DNA of 64,000 nt. It comes from Viridibacterium curvum (GTDB lineage Bacteria > Pseudomonadota > Gammaproteobacteria > Burkholderiales > Rhodocyclaceae). The notes beneath the pieces were generated by a model that was not told where the DNA came from, made no database searches, and worked only from the letters and a program-made list of their open reading frames with translations. Position 1 is the first letter of the stretch; the number at the start of each line of letters is the position of its first letter. A program made the position numbers and the translations under genes. Below, in pieces: positions 40,383-49,416 of this stretch. The stretch lies in the NCBI RefSeq assembly GCF_039544165.1, contig NZ_BAABLD010000008.1, positions 434,001-498,000 of the forward strand, written 5' to 3'.

Positions 40383-41660
40383 TCAGACGACCACGCGCAG
40401 TGGCAGTGCGTGGCGAACAACATCCCAGCCATTGGCGTCGACACCGTCGATGACGCACAGGTAGAGGTCATGGCTGCCGGCGCTGAGGCCGCCGGTGTTG
40501 AGCGTGAGGGTGATGCTGTCGTTCCACACCGTCCAGGTTTGCAGTTCGCGCACGGTGGCTGTCTGCAGGCTGGGTGTGTCGCGCAGTTCGACGCGCTGCC
40601 AGCCGCTGACGGTGTCTTGCCCCAGGATCACGCGGCTGTCGTCGGAATACAGCTCGCGTACATCGGGCTTGGGTAGCTTGTTGTCGACGCCGTCCTCTTT
40701 CTGACCGAAGTTGCCGAAGTAGTTCTGTTCGATGAAGTAGCGCAACCGCAGGCTGGGGTCGGCATAGACCATTTCGCTCTGGCGATTGAGCCTGACGCGC
40801 GTCTCGCCGCCATGGTGTGCGCGGGTGATGACTTTGCCGTCATTGAGGCCCTGTGTGCCGGTGAAGACCATGATCTCCATGAGGGTCCAGCCCGCGTTGT
40901 CTGCGACGGTGCTGCCGGTGTAGTAGGTGCTTTTGCTGGCTGCGGATCGATTGACGAAATTGATTTGACCGCCGCTGTTGTTGAACAAGTCGTGAACCTT
41001 GATTTCGCAGTCGGTGTCGACCACGGAGTCTTGCCAGCTGATGCGCTCGTGCTTCCACTGATAGCTCTTGGCATAGGGCACACCACCCATCGTCATGACG
41101 TTGCGCACCCAGTGGGCTTTGTAGAAGTAGCGCTGTTCGGCGATGGGCGCACCCGGGTCGAAGCGTCGCGTGGCGTTGTAGCTTGCGTCGTGTTCGGGCG
41201 TGAACAGCACCTTGCCGCGCACAGCATCGTTGGCAATCGTTGTGGGGCCGCCAAGCTGGTCGAACGCCCAGCCCTGGCCATTGGCCGGCTTCGCACCCAG
41301 GGCGGGGGATTCGATGACGCCACCCGCGCCCCCGAGGAAGGTGTGGATCACCTGCGGATTGCCGCCTGCCTGGGTGATGGTGAGGGTGTCGCCGTGGCGA
41401 TAGCTGGCCTGCGCAGGCGTGAGTTGGGCGCTGCTGGCACTGCTGGATGTGCTGTTGGATGTGCTGCTGGACGATGTGCCTGATGACGAGCTGAGAGAGG
41501 AGCTAACTGAGGAGCTGCTGCCGCCAGAAGCGCTGCTGGAACTTGAGGCGCCACTGCTGCCTGCGCTGGTGCTGTTGCCACCGCTGCTGCCACCGGATCC
41601 ACCACAGCTTGCGAGGGCCGGGAGCGTCAGGATCCATTGCAAGGCGTCTCTTCTTTTCAT
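40383..41660 (-). CDS. Secreted lipoprotein with poly-Ser linker and unknown beta-rich domain
   Basis: The protein is 425 aa from ATG 41660 (MKRRDALQWILTLPALASC), with lipobox Cys19. A Ser/Gly-rich low-complexity linker runs from about residue 20 to 78. The remaining 345 residues look like an extracellular beta-sandwich (QRYFYKAHWVRNVMTMGGVP, WTLMEIMVFTGTQGLNDG, GSHDLYLCVIDGVDANGWDV). Poly-Ser linkers are common in surface carbohydrate-active enzymes, so a polysaccharide lyase or binding role is possible. I do not recognise the domain. An upstream in-frame ATG at 41738 has no signal-peptide character. Confidence 0.75.
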   Translation of the reverse strand: MKRRDALQWILTLPALASCGGSGGSSGGNSTSAGSSGASSSSSASGGSSSSVSSSLSSSSGTSSSSTSNSTSSSASSAQLTPAQASYRHGDTLTITQAGGNPQVIHTFLGGAGGVIESPALGAKPANGQGWAFDQLGGPTTIANDAVRGKVLFTPEHDASYNATRRFDPGAPIAEQRYFYKAHWVRNVMTMGGVPYAKSYQWKHERISWQDSVVDTDCEIKVHDLFNNSGGQINFVNRSAASKSTYYTGSTVADNAGWTLMEIMVFTGTQGLNDGKVITRAHHGGETRVRLNRQSEMVYADPSLRLRYFIEQNYFGNFGQKEDGVDNKLPKPDVRELYSDDSRVILGQDTVSGWQRVELRDTPSLQTATVRELQTWTVWNDSITLTLNTGGLSAGSHDLYLCVIDGVDANGWDVVRHALPLRVVV

Positions 41661-42022
41661 GAAGTTTTCTGTTACCCGTCGATGCGTGGCTGTGAGGCGC
41701 GATGCCTTGCGTGATGGCGTGACCGCTTGGGCTGACATGCGGAATGGATTACAGGCGCTCGTGCCGCGTCAGCGTGGCGCGAGTATCACTTCACGGTGTG
41801 CGCAGGACAAACGCTCACCGACAAGTGGCCCGAGCGAGGCTACGGCAGAGGGGCGCATGCGGCCGGTCGAGGGGTGCATCGCCGGATGGGTGGTTTCTGC
41901 GCCGGCTGTTGCATGCCTTTTGCGTACCGATGAGACATCCCGTGCGGCGGCGCCTCGGGAAGGCACGGGGAACTGGCGCCGCCCGTGTCGCGCAGGTTTG
42001 CCGGGCGCCTTGGCGCGGTGTG
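41661..42022. other. Intergenic stretch with no recognised feature
   Basis: These 362 bp lie between two minus-strand genes. Reading both strands gave no conserved-looking frame, no clear hairpin with a T tract and no repeat from elsewhere in the window. It presumably contains the promoter of the poly-Ser lipoprotein gene. Confidence 0.4.
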
Positions 42023-42424
42023 CTACGCGAGCTGCCGTCGCCGCAGCTGGCCGATCTCAGGCGTGTGCTTGAACGCCCAGCACAGCAGGAGTGCGCCAAG
42101 CACCAGCAGAACCGTCCCGATGCCCCAGACAATCCAGATCAAGGGTGTGATCCAGGCGTCCAGGGCGCCCATTGCGGGCAGCCCGGTGTGCAGCCAGCCC
42201 GCCAGTGTCAGCATGCTGTTCTGCAAGTAGGTGACCGCCTCTGCCCCCAGCCAGGGGGTCAGCCATTGTGTGATGGGCGATTCGGCGGCTTGCGTGGCCA
42301 GATTTCCCGGCGAGCCTGTCGCTACAGCCTGCAGCGCCCAGTCGGTGAGCGCATGGGCGACGACTGCCAGCAGGGTCCAGAACGCGCCAAGGAGGGCGCA
42401 ACCAGTCCAGATGAGGCGTTGCAT
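42023..42424 (-). CDS. Small membrane protein, unknown
   Basis: This 133-aa protein begins with MQRLIWTGCALLGAFWTLLA, a first membrane segment. A second lies at about residues 92-114 (ITPLIWIVWGIGTVLLVLGA), and a basic tail (RRRQLA) follows. The middle contains Trp-rich LTPWLGAEAVTYLQ. No family is recognised. It is monocistronic by spacing. Confidence 0.65.
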   Translation of the reverse strand: MQRLIWTGCALLGAFWTLLAVVAHALTDWALQAVATGSPGNLATQAAESPITQWLTPWLGAEAVTYLQNSMLTLAGWLHTGLPAMGALDAWITPLIWIVWGIGTVLLVLGALLLCWAFKHTPEIGQLRRRQLA

Positions 42425-42589
42425 GATCGGGTCTCCGGGGTGTGCATGCCGGCTTCGACCCGGTTGGCGTGCGCGCCGTTCCCGTCAGTCTGTGGAAAAG
42501 GGCCGCGTGGGGGGGCAAGGCCGTAACCCGTACTGCGTGCCAGATTTGAAGGTCGGATCGAAGGTCGGAAGGCGCTTCGCTTTTCCGGG

Positions 42590-43156
42590 TTACGCCGGGT
42601 GACGGCCATCAACGACCTTCGCATAAAGATTCCGATGCGCAGTCTTGCTCAGCAGTTCGAGTTCGATGTCTTCTCGCAATGGCTGCCCTGTACCGCTGTC
42701 TGCAGGGTAAGGGAGCCTGCGTCCGGTGCGCACATAGCCGCGCCGCTCATAGAAGGACAGGAGTTCCGTGCGCGCGGTGAGCACCGAGATTTCGAATGAT
42801 TCGACGCGGAAGTACTGGTGCGCATGTCGCTCGGCCTGCGCCAGCATGTGCTTGCCGAGGCCTTGTGCCTGCACATCGGGGCGTGTGGCGAGCATGCCGA
42901 TGTGGGCAACAGCGCCAACGATCTCCAGGTGTACGCAAGCGAGAATTGCCGAGGCCCGGCACTGCAGCAACACGCGTGATTGTGGTCGGAAAAGCGTGCG
43001 CACTTGCTCGACCGCGATCCGCTCACCGGCGATCAGGTCCGCCTCGTGCGTCCACGTGCGCTCGCAGGCAGCGGGTCGATAGGCGCGGTTGACCAGCGCG
43101 GCGATCTCTTCTGCGTCAGCGGGCGTGGCCAGCCGGGATGGGGTCATCTGCTCCAT
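42590..43156 (-). CDS. GNAT-family N-acetyltransferase
   Basis: This 188-aa protein has the GNAT fold: IAALVNRAYRPAACERTW, and the acetyl-CoA-binding loop MLATRPDVQAQGLGKHMLAQ (Q/R-x2-G-x-G/K type). A conserved LLSFYERRGYVRTGRRLPYP follows at motif B. The substrate is not evident. The start is ATG 43156 or ATG 43147 (MTPSRLATPADAEE). The next gene upstream on the same strand (cupin) ends 10 bp before it, so the two are probably co-transcribed. Confidence 0.88.
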   Translation of the reverse strand: MEQMTPSRLATPADAEEIAALVNRAYRPAACERTWTHEADLIAGERIAVEQVRTLFRPQSRVLLQCRASAILACVHLEIVGAVAHIGMLATRPDVQAQGLGKHMLAQAERHAHQYFRVESFEISVLTARTELLSFYERRGYVRTGRRLPYPADSGTGQPLREDIELELLSKTAHRNLYAKVVDGRHPA

Positions 43157-43165
43157 GGCCTGCGC

Positions 43166-43642
43166 TCAGTAAGGAGTGTCGTCCTTGTGGGTGAACTGCC
43201 ATTGGCCGTTCAGCAGCTTTGCCTTCAGATCGTCATCGGGGTAGAGCCCCTGATCACCGGGGCTGCGGTCGCCTACTTCCAGATAGATCACTTCGGCCTC
43301 GGTCTGGTTGATCAGGCGATGTCCGTTGCCGCTACCTGCCTTGAAGCCGGCGCAAACGCCGGGGGCCAGCTGCGTATGGCCTTCGTCGGTGTGCAGGGTC
43401 GGCGAGCCTTGCAGCACGTAGATGAACTCGTCTTGCAAGGTGTGTGAGTGGCGCAGTGCGGACACGGCACCGGGCGCGAGACGTGTGAGGTTGACGCCGA
43501 AGTTGCTCAGCCCGAACACATCGCCGAGGGCGCGTTTTTCACGGCCGGCCATCTGCGAGCGGAAGGGTTCGGGGTAGTTCGATGGCTTTGTGCGCGGGGC
43601 GACTGTGGCCGCCACGCAAGTTAATGGATTCGTCTTCGACAT
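43166..43642 (-). CDS. Cupin-domain protein
   Basis: This 158-aa single cupin has ALRHSHTLQDEFIYVLQGSP (metal ligands His-x-His-x4-Glu) and the second motif GSGNGHRLINQTEAEVIYLE. The start is ATG 43642 (MSKTNPLTCVAATVAPR). It resembles COG3837-type cupins of unknown substrate. It is flanked closely by the GST gene upstream and the GNAT gene downstream on the same strand. Confidence 0.88.
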   Translation of the reverse strand: MSKTNPLTCVAATVAPRTKPSNYPEPFRSQMAGREKRALGDVFGLSNFGVNLTRLAPGAVSALRHSHTLQDEFIYVLQGSPTLHTDEGHTQLAPGVCAGFKAGSGNGHRLINQTEAEVIYLEVGDRSPGDQGLYPDDDLKAKLLNGQWQFTHKDDTPY

Positions 43643-43661
43643 GCAGACCGCCCTCCCCTTT

Positions 43662-44360
43662 CTAACCCGTAAAGTGTTGCGAGAGCGGATGCGGACGGAC
43701 GTCGAGCACAAACTCACGCGCATCTGCAAACGCCGCCGTAAATGCTGCGCGCTGCGAAAGTCTGGACATGTAGTCCCGAAAGACCTGATCGCGACACAGA
43801 CCATAGCCGCGCGCCCAGAAGATCGTATGGCCCAGCACGCAGTCGGCCGCGCTGAAAGTGTCACCACACGCAAACGGGGCGCGCTGCAGTCGCGCGATCA
43901 ACTGCGGCTCGACCTCGGTGAGGAACTTGTTGCGATAGCGTGCAATGGTGGGCGGGTGCTGTTCGGCGTGAGGGAGCACGTGCTCATGTGCGCGGATCTG
44001 CCAGAGCATCATGTCCATCCAGGTCGCGGCAAAGTGCAGCATCTGCAAGTAGTCGGCCCGCGCGGCAGAGGCGCCGGGTGGTGGCGCGAGCGAGGCTTCA
44101 GGGTAGGCGTCAGCGAGGAAGGTGACGATGGCTGCGCTCTCGATCAGCCAGCTGACACTGCCATCGTTCCGGGTGATTTCGAGCACGGGCACACCGTGGT
44201 TGGGGTTGATGCGCAGAAAGGCGTCGGTGTATTGCTCGGCTGCACAGAGGTCGACGCGCGCCACTTCGAAGGCGTTGCCCAGCAGTTCGTGCAGCAACCA
44301 TTTGACACGCACGCTGCGGCTGGCCGGAGCATGGTAGAGCTTGAGATGCTGGATTGGCAT
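43662..44360 (-). CDS. Glutathione S-transferase family protein
   Basis: This 232-aa protein has an N-terminal thioredoxin-like domain (MPIQHLKLYHAPASRSVRVK, NHGVPVLEI with the cis-Pro, and LIESAAIVTFLADAYPEA). An all-helical C-terminal domain follows, with CGDTFSAADCVLGHTIFWAR. The catalytic residue is probably Ser or Tyr near the N-terminus (APASRS). It conjugates or reduces small electrophiles. The start chosen is ATG 44360; ATG 44375 is possible. It follows the hydrolase gene by 11 bp. Confidence 0.9.
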   Translation of the reverse strand: MPIQHLKLYHAPASRSVRVKWLLHELLGNAFEVARVDLCAAEQYTDAFLRINPNHGVPVLEITRNDGSVSWLIESAAIVTFLADAYPEASLAPPPGASAARADYLQMLHFAATWMDMMLWQIRAHEHVLPHAEQHPPTIARYRNKFLTEVEPQLIARLQRAPFACGDTFSAADCVLGHTIFWARGYGLCRDQVFRDYMSRLSQRAAFTAAFADAREFVLDVRPHPLSQHFTG

Positions 44361-44371
44361 GATGTGCTCTC

Positions 44372-45304
44372 TCATCGCGCAGTGGTGCTGCCTGTGGCAA
44401 GCGGAGGGTGCTGGACGAAGCGTGCGTCGCGCAGCCAACGCACGGAATCGCGCCAGAGGGTGTCGCGAAACTTTTCATGGAAGTAGGCAAAGTGGCCGAT
44501 CTTCGATTCGCCGACCGAGCCAGGTGCGATGGTCTGGCGGAAGCAACGGCAGTTTTCGAAATAGGCAAGCAGGCGCTGGATCGCAACCGGGGTGCCGAAG
44601 GGATCATCTGCAATCCCGATGGCGAGGATCTCGCCGCGCATGCTGCGAAAGTGCGTCATGGCCTGTGCGGCCGCTTCGCTTGCTGCGCGCAGCTGTTTGC
44701 CACGAAACGCCCACTCATAGGCGGCACCGGCCGGCAGATCCTCATGCCAGCCGAGTGCCCTGGCGGGGAAGTAGCCCAGAGCAGCCGTCAGCAGAGGCAT
44801 GCCCAGGTGCCAGCGCAACCACATGCCCAGACGTGCGCTGCGGGCGTAGTCAGGCCAGTACGCAAACTGCGCACCGACGGTGAGGCAGCGCACAACCCGG
44901 TGGTTGCTCGGGGCAAGCCCGATCGTCATGCCACCTATGCTGTGTGCGACGACGTGCAGGGGCAGATCGGGATGATGGCGCACGCACCAGCCGAGCGCGG
45001 CTTCGCAATCGAGGCGCCCCCAATCGAACTTGGTGATGTGCTTCCAGCGCCGCAGATTGCCCTGACGCGAGGCGCCGATGCCACGATAGTCGTAGGTCAG
45101 CACGCGAAAGCCCTGGGTGGCGAGGAAGCGTGCGTAGCGATGGTAGTAGGTGGCGTTCACAGCCGTGGCGGGGTTGATGACGACGATGCCGCGCTCGGCA
45201 ACGGCATTCCCCGCTGCATGCCAGGCGTGGGCCGCCAGCGGGTAGCCGTCTTCGGCCTGCAGGCTTAGCGCTTCGCTGATGACCTTGGGCGCGGCAGACG
45301 CCAT
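44372..45304 (-). CDS. Alpha/beta-fold hydrolase (COG4757-like)
   Basis: This 310-aa protein has the hydrolase pattern GIVVINPATAVNATYYHRYA, VLTYDYRGIGASRQG, the elbow VVAHSIGGMTIGLAP (nucleophile Ser), and the His in SKIGHFAYFHEKFRDTLW. This arrangement is typical of COG4757-type predicted hydrolases. The substrate is unknown. The start chosen is ATG 45304, 13 bp after the PEP-mutase-like gene; ATG 45331 would overlap that gene. It is part of a minus-strand row running from 46175 to 42590. Confidence 0.85.
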   Translation of the reverse strand: MASAAPKVISEALSLQAEDGYPLAAHAWHAAGNAVAERGIVVINPATAVNATYYHRYARFLATQGFRVLTYDYRGIGASRQGNLRRWKHITKFDWGRLDCEAALGWCVRHHPDLPLHVVAHSIGGMTIGLAPSNHRVVRCLTVGAQFAYWPDYARSARLGMWLRWHLGMPLLTAALGYFPARALGWHEDLPAGAAYEWAFRGKQLRAASEAAAQAMTHFRSMRGEILAIGIADDPFGTPVAIQRLLAYFENCRCFRQTIAPGSVGESKIGHFAYFHEKFRDTLWRDSVRWLRDARFVQHPPLATGSTTAR

Positions 45305-45317
45305 GGCGGGCCAGGCC

Positions 45318-46175
45318 TCAACGTGCAGCATCCGGGGCACCGCTTGCAAAAAGTTCGTTAAGGCGTGCACCGCTGATGGCACGGTTTGCGCAATCGAAGC
45401 GCCCTTCGCGCAGCATCTGGCCCACCGCGTCATGCACGACGCTGAGCGCCAGCCTCTGCAGCGCGCCACCAACGCTGATGCGGCGAACACCGAGGGCGGC
45501 GAGGCTGGCGTAATCCAGCGCTGAGTCCTTCACGCCAGCGAGCACGTTGAGGGGACGTGCAACAGCGCTGATGACCGTGGCGACCTGCTGCGCCGTCTGC
45601 AGGCCGGGCGCAAAGAGTACGTCAGCGCCGGCGGCCTGATAGGCCTGCAAGCGCAGGATAGTGTCATCAAGATCGGGCGCACCGCCGAAGAAGTTCTCTG
45701 CGCGAGCCGTCAGCACGAAGGGGTGAGGCAGCGCACGTGCCGCCTCGGCCGCTGCCTGAACACGCGCCGCAGCGAACGCGACGGGGTACTGGCCAGCGCG
45801 CGCCGTGCGGGGCTTGTCTTCAATCGACGCGCCCACGGCACCCAGGGCAGCCACGCGGCGGATGCTCTCGGCGACGTGTTCCGGTTCGACGTGAAAGCCA
45901 TCTTCGAGGTCAACCGTCACGGGCAGCGGACTGGCCTGCACGATGTCGGCCACGGCGTCGAACAACTGGTCGGGCGACAGGGCGTGGTCTGGCAGGCCCC
46001 GTGCAAAGGCGCAGCCAGCGCCCGTTGTTGCGAGCGCGACCGCACCGGCGTGCGCCATGATGCGGGCGGAGCCGGCGTCCCAGGGGTTGGGCACGATGAA
46101 GCAGCCGGATCGGTGCAAGGCCTGGAAGTATTCGGCTTTCTCGCGGGTGGTGGCGAAGACGGGCGTGGCGGACAT
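45318..46175 (-). CDS. Isocitrate lyase/PEP mutase superfamily protein
   Basis: This 285-aa TIM-barrel protein has FIVPNPWDAGSARIMAHAGA, VTVDLEDGFHVEPEHVAESI, GASIEDKPRT and FVLTARAENFFGGAP. These are the metal-binding and loop features of the PEP mutase/isocitrate lyase group. Close relatives are mostly uncharacterised C-C or C-P bond enzymes. The catalytic Cys loop of true isocitrate lyases (KKCGH) is not present. The start is ATG 46175. It is divergent from a GlxA-like regulator that may control it and the following row. Confidence 0.87.
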   Translation of the reverse strand: MSATPVFATTREKAEYFQALHRSGCFIVPNPWDAGSARIMAHAGAVALATTGAGCAFARGLPDHALSPDQLFDAVADIVQASPLPVTVDLEDGFHVEPEHVAESIRRVAALGAVGASIEDKPRTARAGQYPVAFAAARVQAAAEAARALPHPFVLTARAENFFGGAPDLDDTILRLQAYQAAGADVLFAPGLQTAQQVATVISAVARPLNVLAGVKDSALDYASLAALGVRRISVGGALQRLALSVVHDAVGQMLREGRFDCANRAISGARLNELFASGAPDAAR

Positions 46176-46274
46176 CAGAGCTGCGCTCCATTGATGAGGG
46201 AGCCTCATTTCAGCCAACCGGCCACAACTGTGCTAGTGTCTGTTAAGACATTTTTAACGCGTATTCAGACAAGA

Positions 46275-47264
46275 ATGGATTTCACGATTGCCGTGCTGGA
46301 CGGTGCGCTGGCCTCCAGCGTCGCCATCACTCTGGATGCGCTGACAGCGGCCAGCCGCCTGTCGGCCATTCGCGGCGGCCGCGCTTTGCGCTGGCGCGTG
46401 CTCGGCACGGGGACGCAGGCTGCCCTGAGCAGCGGGCTGAGCGTGCCCACCACACCGCTCTCGCCGCGCTTGCGCCTGGATGGCTCGGTACTGCTGATTC
46501 CCGGCATCGCAATCGTTGCCCGGCCGGGCGAGCGCTATGACCCGGCCTCGCTGGGTGAGCGGCTCGACGCCCCTGACGCGCAGCTGCTGGCGACGCTGGC
46601 CGCACGACACCATGACAACGGAGGCCTGGTGGCAGCGGGATGTTCGGCGGCCTTCATCCTCGGCAATGCCGGTTTGCTGAGCGGGCGAAGCGCCACAACG
46701 CATTGGCGACTGGCGGGCTACCTGCAGCAGCGGCAACCCGACTGCAGGGTGGACATCAATCGCATGCTCGTCGTGCAGGATCGCGTCATCACCGCCGGAG
46801 CGGCACTGGCCCAGATGGACCTGATGCTGTACCTGATCCGCCACGCGCTGGGTGCCGAAGTGGCGGACCTCACGATGCGTTACCTGCTGCTCGACGACCG
46901 CGACAGTCAGGCGGGTTACATGATCTGGTCGCAACTGAACCAGCAGGACCCGACCGTGCAGGCGCTGGAAGCACTTGTCGAAAAGAGCCTGCCAATGGTG
47001 CCGACCCTGAGCACGCTGGCCGAAGCGCTGCACGTGAGCGAGAAGACGCTGACACGGCGTGTGCGCAGCGCCACAGGCCAGACGGCACAGGACCTCGTGC
47101 AGGCGGTGCGGCTGCGGCGTGCGCGCCATCTGCTGGAGAGCACACGCCTGTCGCTCGACGAAATCGCGGTGCAGGTCGGCTACGCCGACGCCACGGCATT
47201 GCGTCGCCTCACGCTCAAAACCCTCAACACCACACCGGGGCGCTTGCGGTCTGGCCGGCATTGA
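46275..47264 (+). CDS. GlxA-like AraC-family regulator with DJ-1/PfpI domain
   Basis: The 329-aa protein's first ~190 residues form a DJ-1/PfpI-like amidotransferase fold (MDFTIAVLDGALASSVAITL, LVAAGCSAAFILGNAGLLSG with a Cys in the nucleophile-elbow position). The last ~100 residues form an AraC HTH pair (LSTLAEALHVSEKTLTRRVR, LSLDEIAVQVGYADATALRR). Such regulators control amine and choline catabolism genes. The ATG at 46275 follows an AT-rich 100-bp divergent gap. It probably regulates the PEP-mutase-like row on the other strand. Confidence 0.9.
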   Translation: MDFTIAVLDGALASSVAITLDALTAASRLSAIRGGRALRWRVLGTGTQAALSSGLSVPTTPLSPRLRLDGSVLLIPGIAIVARPGERYDPASLGERLDAPDAQLLATLAARHHDNGGLVAAGCSAAFILGNAGLLSGRSATTHWRLAGYLQQRQPDCRVDINRMLVVQDRVITAGAALAQMDLMLYLIRHALGAEVADLTMRYLLLDDRDSQAGYMIWSQLNQQDPTVQALEALVEKSLPMVPTLSTLAEALHVSEKTLTRRVRSATGQTAQDLVQAVRLRRARHLLESTRLSLDEIAVQVGYADATALRRLTLKTLNTTPGRLRSGRH

Positions 47265-47335
47265 GTGTGAGCGCAGAAAACTCACGGTGAGTCGAACCGG
47301 ACCGATCCGCGGGACATGCGTCCCGGAGAATGCCC

Positions 47336-47617
47336 ATGCAATACGTATTGATCATCCATGAAGTGGAAGACTACCCCGCCTGGAAGAAGATCTTCGATGC
47401 CGCTGCCGGCATCCGCAAGGAAGCGGGCGAGCGCAGCTACCAGGTTCTGAAGTTCGAGAACGACGCCAATCGCATCGTTCACTTTTCGGCCTGGACATCG
47501 CTCGCCGCAGCCCGCGCCTTCTTCGAGTCGCCGCGCCTCGTTCAGATCCGCAAAGAGGCCGGTGTGAAAGCGCCGGAATTCCAGTACCTCGACCTGCTCG
47601 AAGCCGGCACCTTGTGA
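47336..47617 (+). CDS. ABM-type dimeric alpha/beta-barrel protein
   Basis: This 93-aa protein begins MQYVLIIHEVEDYPAWKKIF, with FSAWTSLAAARAFFESPRLV in the second half. That is the pattern of antibiotic-biosynthesis monooxygenase-like (ferredoxin-like fold) small proteins. The start ATG 47336 has GGAGA about 8 bp upstream, better than ATG 47330. The function is unknown. It is 71 bp downstream of the GlxA-like regulator. Confidence 0.75.
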   Translation: MQYVLIIHEVEDYPAWKKIFDAAAGIRKEAGERSYQVLKFENDANRIVHFSAWTSLAAARAFFESPRLVQIRKEAGVKAPEFQYLDLLEAGTL

Positions 47618-47659
47618 CGGATGCCTGAAATGCGCGTCCGCGTGCCGGCAGGCTGATTC

Positions 47660-48715
47660 TCAGGACGGCTTGTGCAGTCCCCCTGCCGCGTTGGCAGAAG
47701 CGGCGCCGGACGACTGCCCCCAGCGCGCGTTGAGGAAGTGGCGCACGGGTCGCTCCAGTAGATGGAAGGACGCAACACCGCCGAGGATGGCCAGCAACAG
47801 CGCCAGCATTGGCGACAGCTGGCCATTGTGCGAGGCGACGTAGAACGGCTGTTGCCAGAGGTAGATGGAGAAAGACCACAGGCCCAGCGTCCTCAACGGA
47901 CGCAGCGACAACAGGCGGACGAATGCCGCAGGCGCTTGCGGCAGGAGATTGACGACCAGGGCCAGCAACCCGACGCCGACCGTCGTCTTCACCGGTAAGG
48001 GCACCGACCACCAGTGCAGGGCCACTGCCGTCACGAACATGAGTGAACACAGCACCGCCGGCACACGCAGCGCAGGCAGGCGCTGCAAGGTGAGCAGCAC
48101 CAGTGCGGAGACGAAGATGCCGTAGGCCGAGACCTCGGAGCGGATCCACTTGCTGAACTCCAGTTCGTTGGCGGCGTAGTGGCTTGCGTACCAGAAGCCA
48201 GCCAGCGACAGGCATGCGGTCAGAACCCCTACTGCCTTCAGCGCGCTCACCCAGCGCTGACGCACGGCGAGGGCAACGAGTGAGAGCGCGATGTAGCTGT
48301 GCTCCTCGACCGACAACGACCAGATGTGGCCGAAGGGCATGACGGTGTGGCCGATATCACCGGTGATGTAGTTCTTGATGAAGAACAGTGCGGCGAGCGA
48401 TTCGGTCCAGTTGATCGTTTGTCCGCTGATCGCAAACCACACAGGCACAAGGCCGATAAACAGCAAATGTGCCGGCACGATGCGCGAAATGCGGCGCCGG
48501 TAGAACGTCGGCAGTGGCGTCTGCCTGATGAACAGCAGACGCCCCATCAACAAGCCGGACAACACGAAGAACAGATTGACGCCCAACACACCCAGGTTGA
48601 TGCCGGGCACAGGGAAAAAGTGCCCCCACAACAACATCACGATGGCCAGCCCGCGCCAGCCATCGAGATAGTCGACGTGGTCTTTCTCTGACGTCGACCC
48701 TGATGCTGCAAACAT
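47660..48715 (-). CDS. Acyltransferase 3 family membrane protein (OafA/YrhL-like)
   Basis: This 351-aa integral membrane protein has about ten predicted segments. The N-terminal VDYLDGWRGLAIVMLLWGHF contains the conserved His of the acyltransferase 3 family. LFFVLSGLLMGRLLF and RRRISRIVPAHL follow as usual. Members O-acetylate surface polysaccharides or peptidoglycan. No glycan biosynthesis genes are adjacent, so the target is unknown. It ends 43 bp from the ABM gene, convergently. Confidence 0.9.
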   Translation of the reverse strand: MFAASGSTSEKDHVDYLDGWRGLAIVMLLWGHFFPVPGINLGVLGVNLFFVLSGLLMGRLLFIRQTPLPTFYRRRISRIVPAHLLFIGLVPVWFAISGQTINWTESLAALFFIKNYITGDIGHTVMPFGHIWSLSVEEHSYIALSLVALAVRQRWVSALKAVGVLTACLSLAGFWYASHYAANELEFSKWIRSEVSAYGIFVSALVLLTLQRLPALRVPAVLCSLMFVTAVALHWWSVPLPVKTTVGVGLLALVVNLLPQAPAAFVRLLSLRPLRTLGLWSFSIYLWQQPFYVASHNGQLSPMLALLLAILGGVASFHLLERPVRHFLNARWGQSSGAASANAAGGLHKPS

Positions 48716-48984
48716 GATTGTTCCATAACAATAAAGTCTGAGACTGCACGCTCCGTCAAATCAATGCTCTCCGCTTGAAGAGTGGGCAGTTAAAGTCTGA
48801 GACAAAACCACCCCGCGCACGATCATCAAATTGAAGGTGGCGCAAATGTCTGAGATTTCGTCGAAGAGTGCATTGGGCTCGGGTAACGCGACGTAACAAG
48901 AGGGCAGCAGAGTCGGTAGCCAATCTGACAACAACAAGACTCACTGAACGCTGAGACAGTTTTCGCTGCATCGCCAGACAGGAA
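48716..48984. other. AT-richer intergenic stretch
   Basis: These 269 bp hold no recognised gene. Base composition falls to the level of the cargo genes at 48985-50222. The stretch AAAGTCTGAGAC occurs twice (about 48732 and 48793), and TGTCTGAGATT at about 48847 is related, so a short direct repeat may be present. It marks the downstream edge of the second VgrG island. Confidence 0.45.
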
Positions 48985-49416
48985 TCAGGAGCGATTAAAA
49001 AGGGGGCCGAAAGTCATGCCGCTTGGCCATGCAAAGTCGAAAACCTGCTCGACAGTAACGTATGGGTCCAGGAAGTTGGATAGGTAAAGTACCAGCGCAC
49101 CGACACCAAGTATTGAGACGCAGAAGAGCAGAGCCGCTTTCGCGCGGAGGGACAACGAAGACCGGTCTTGCGTTCGCGCCCAGATATGCACGACCCAAAA
49201 CGCGAGTGCCGAGGCGCAGATGATGTTCAGAATCAGACCGGGAATCCAAACAGCTCGGCTAGCTGATGTCACCCATGCAGCGTGCCACGGCAGAGGAAAA
49301 CCGTAACCCAACCCCAGCTCTTCCCCTGCGACAGATACCGGGAAACTCAAACTGACTGAGCAGAAGAGGATCACAAAAACTGCAAGAGTCGCGATCAACT
49401 TGTTTCGCTTACTCAT
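48985..49416 (-). CDS. Three-helix membrane protein, candidate immunity protein
   Basis: This 143-aa protein has membrane segments at about residues 7-27 (KLIATLAVFVILFCSVSLSF), 58-80 (GLILNIICASALAFWVVHIW) and 92-112 (AALLFCVSILGVGALVLYL). The start ATG at 49416 overlaps the stop of the upstream glycosidase gene by one base (TGATG), so the pair is translationally coupled. T6SS effectors acting in the periplasm often have membrane or periplasmic immunity proteins encoded directly after them. That role is inferred from position. I recognise no family. Confidence 0.7.
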   Translation of the reverse strand: MSKRNKLIATLAVFVILFCSVSLSFPVSVAGEELGLGYGFPLPWHAAWVTSASRAVWIPGLILNIICASALAFWVVHIWARTQDRSSLSLRAKAALLFCVSILGVGALVLYLSNFLDPYVTVEQVFDFAWPSGMTFGPLFNRS

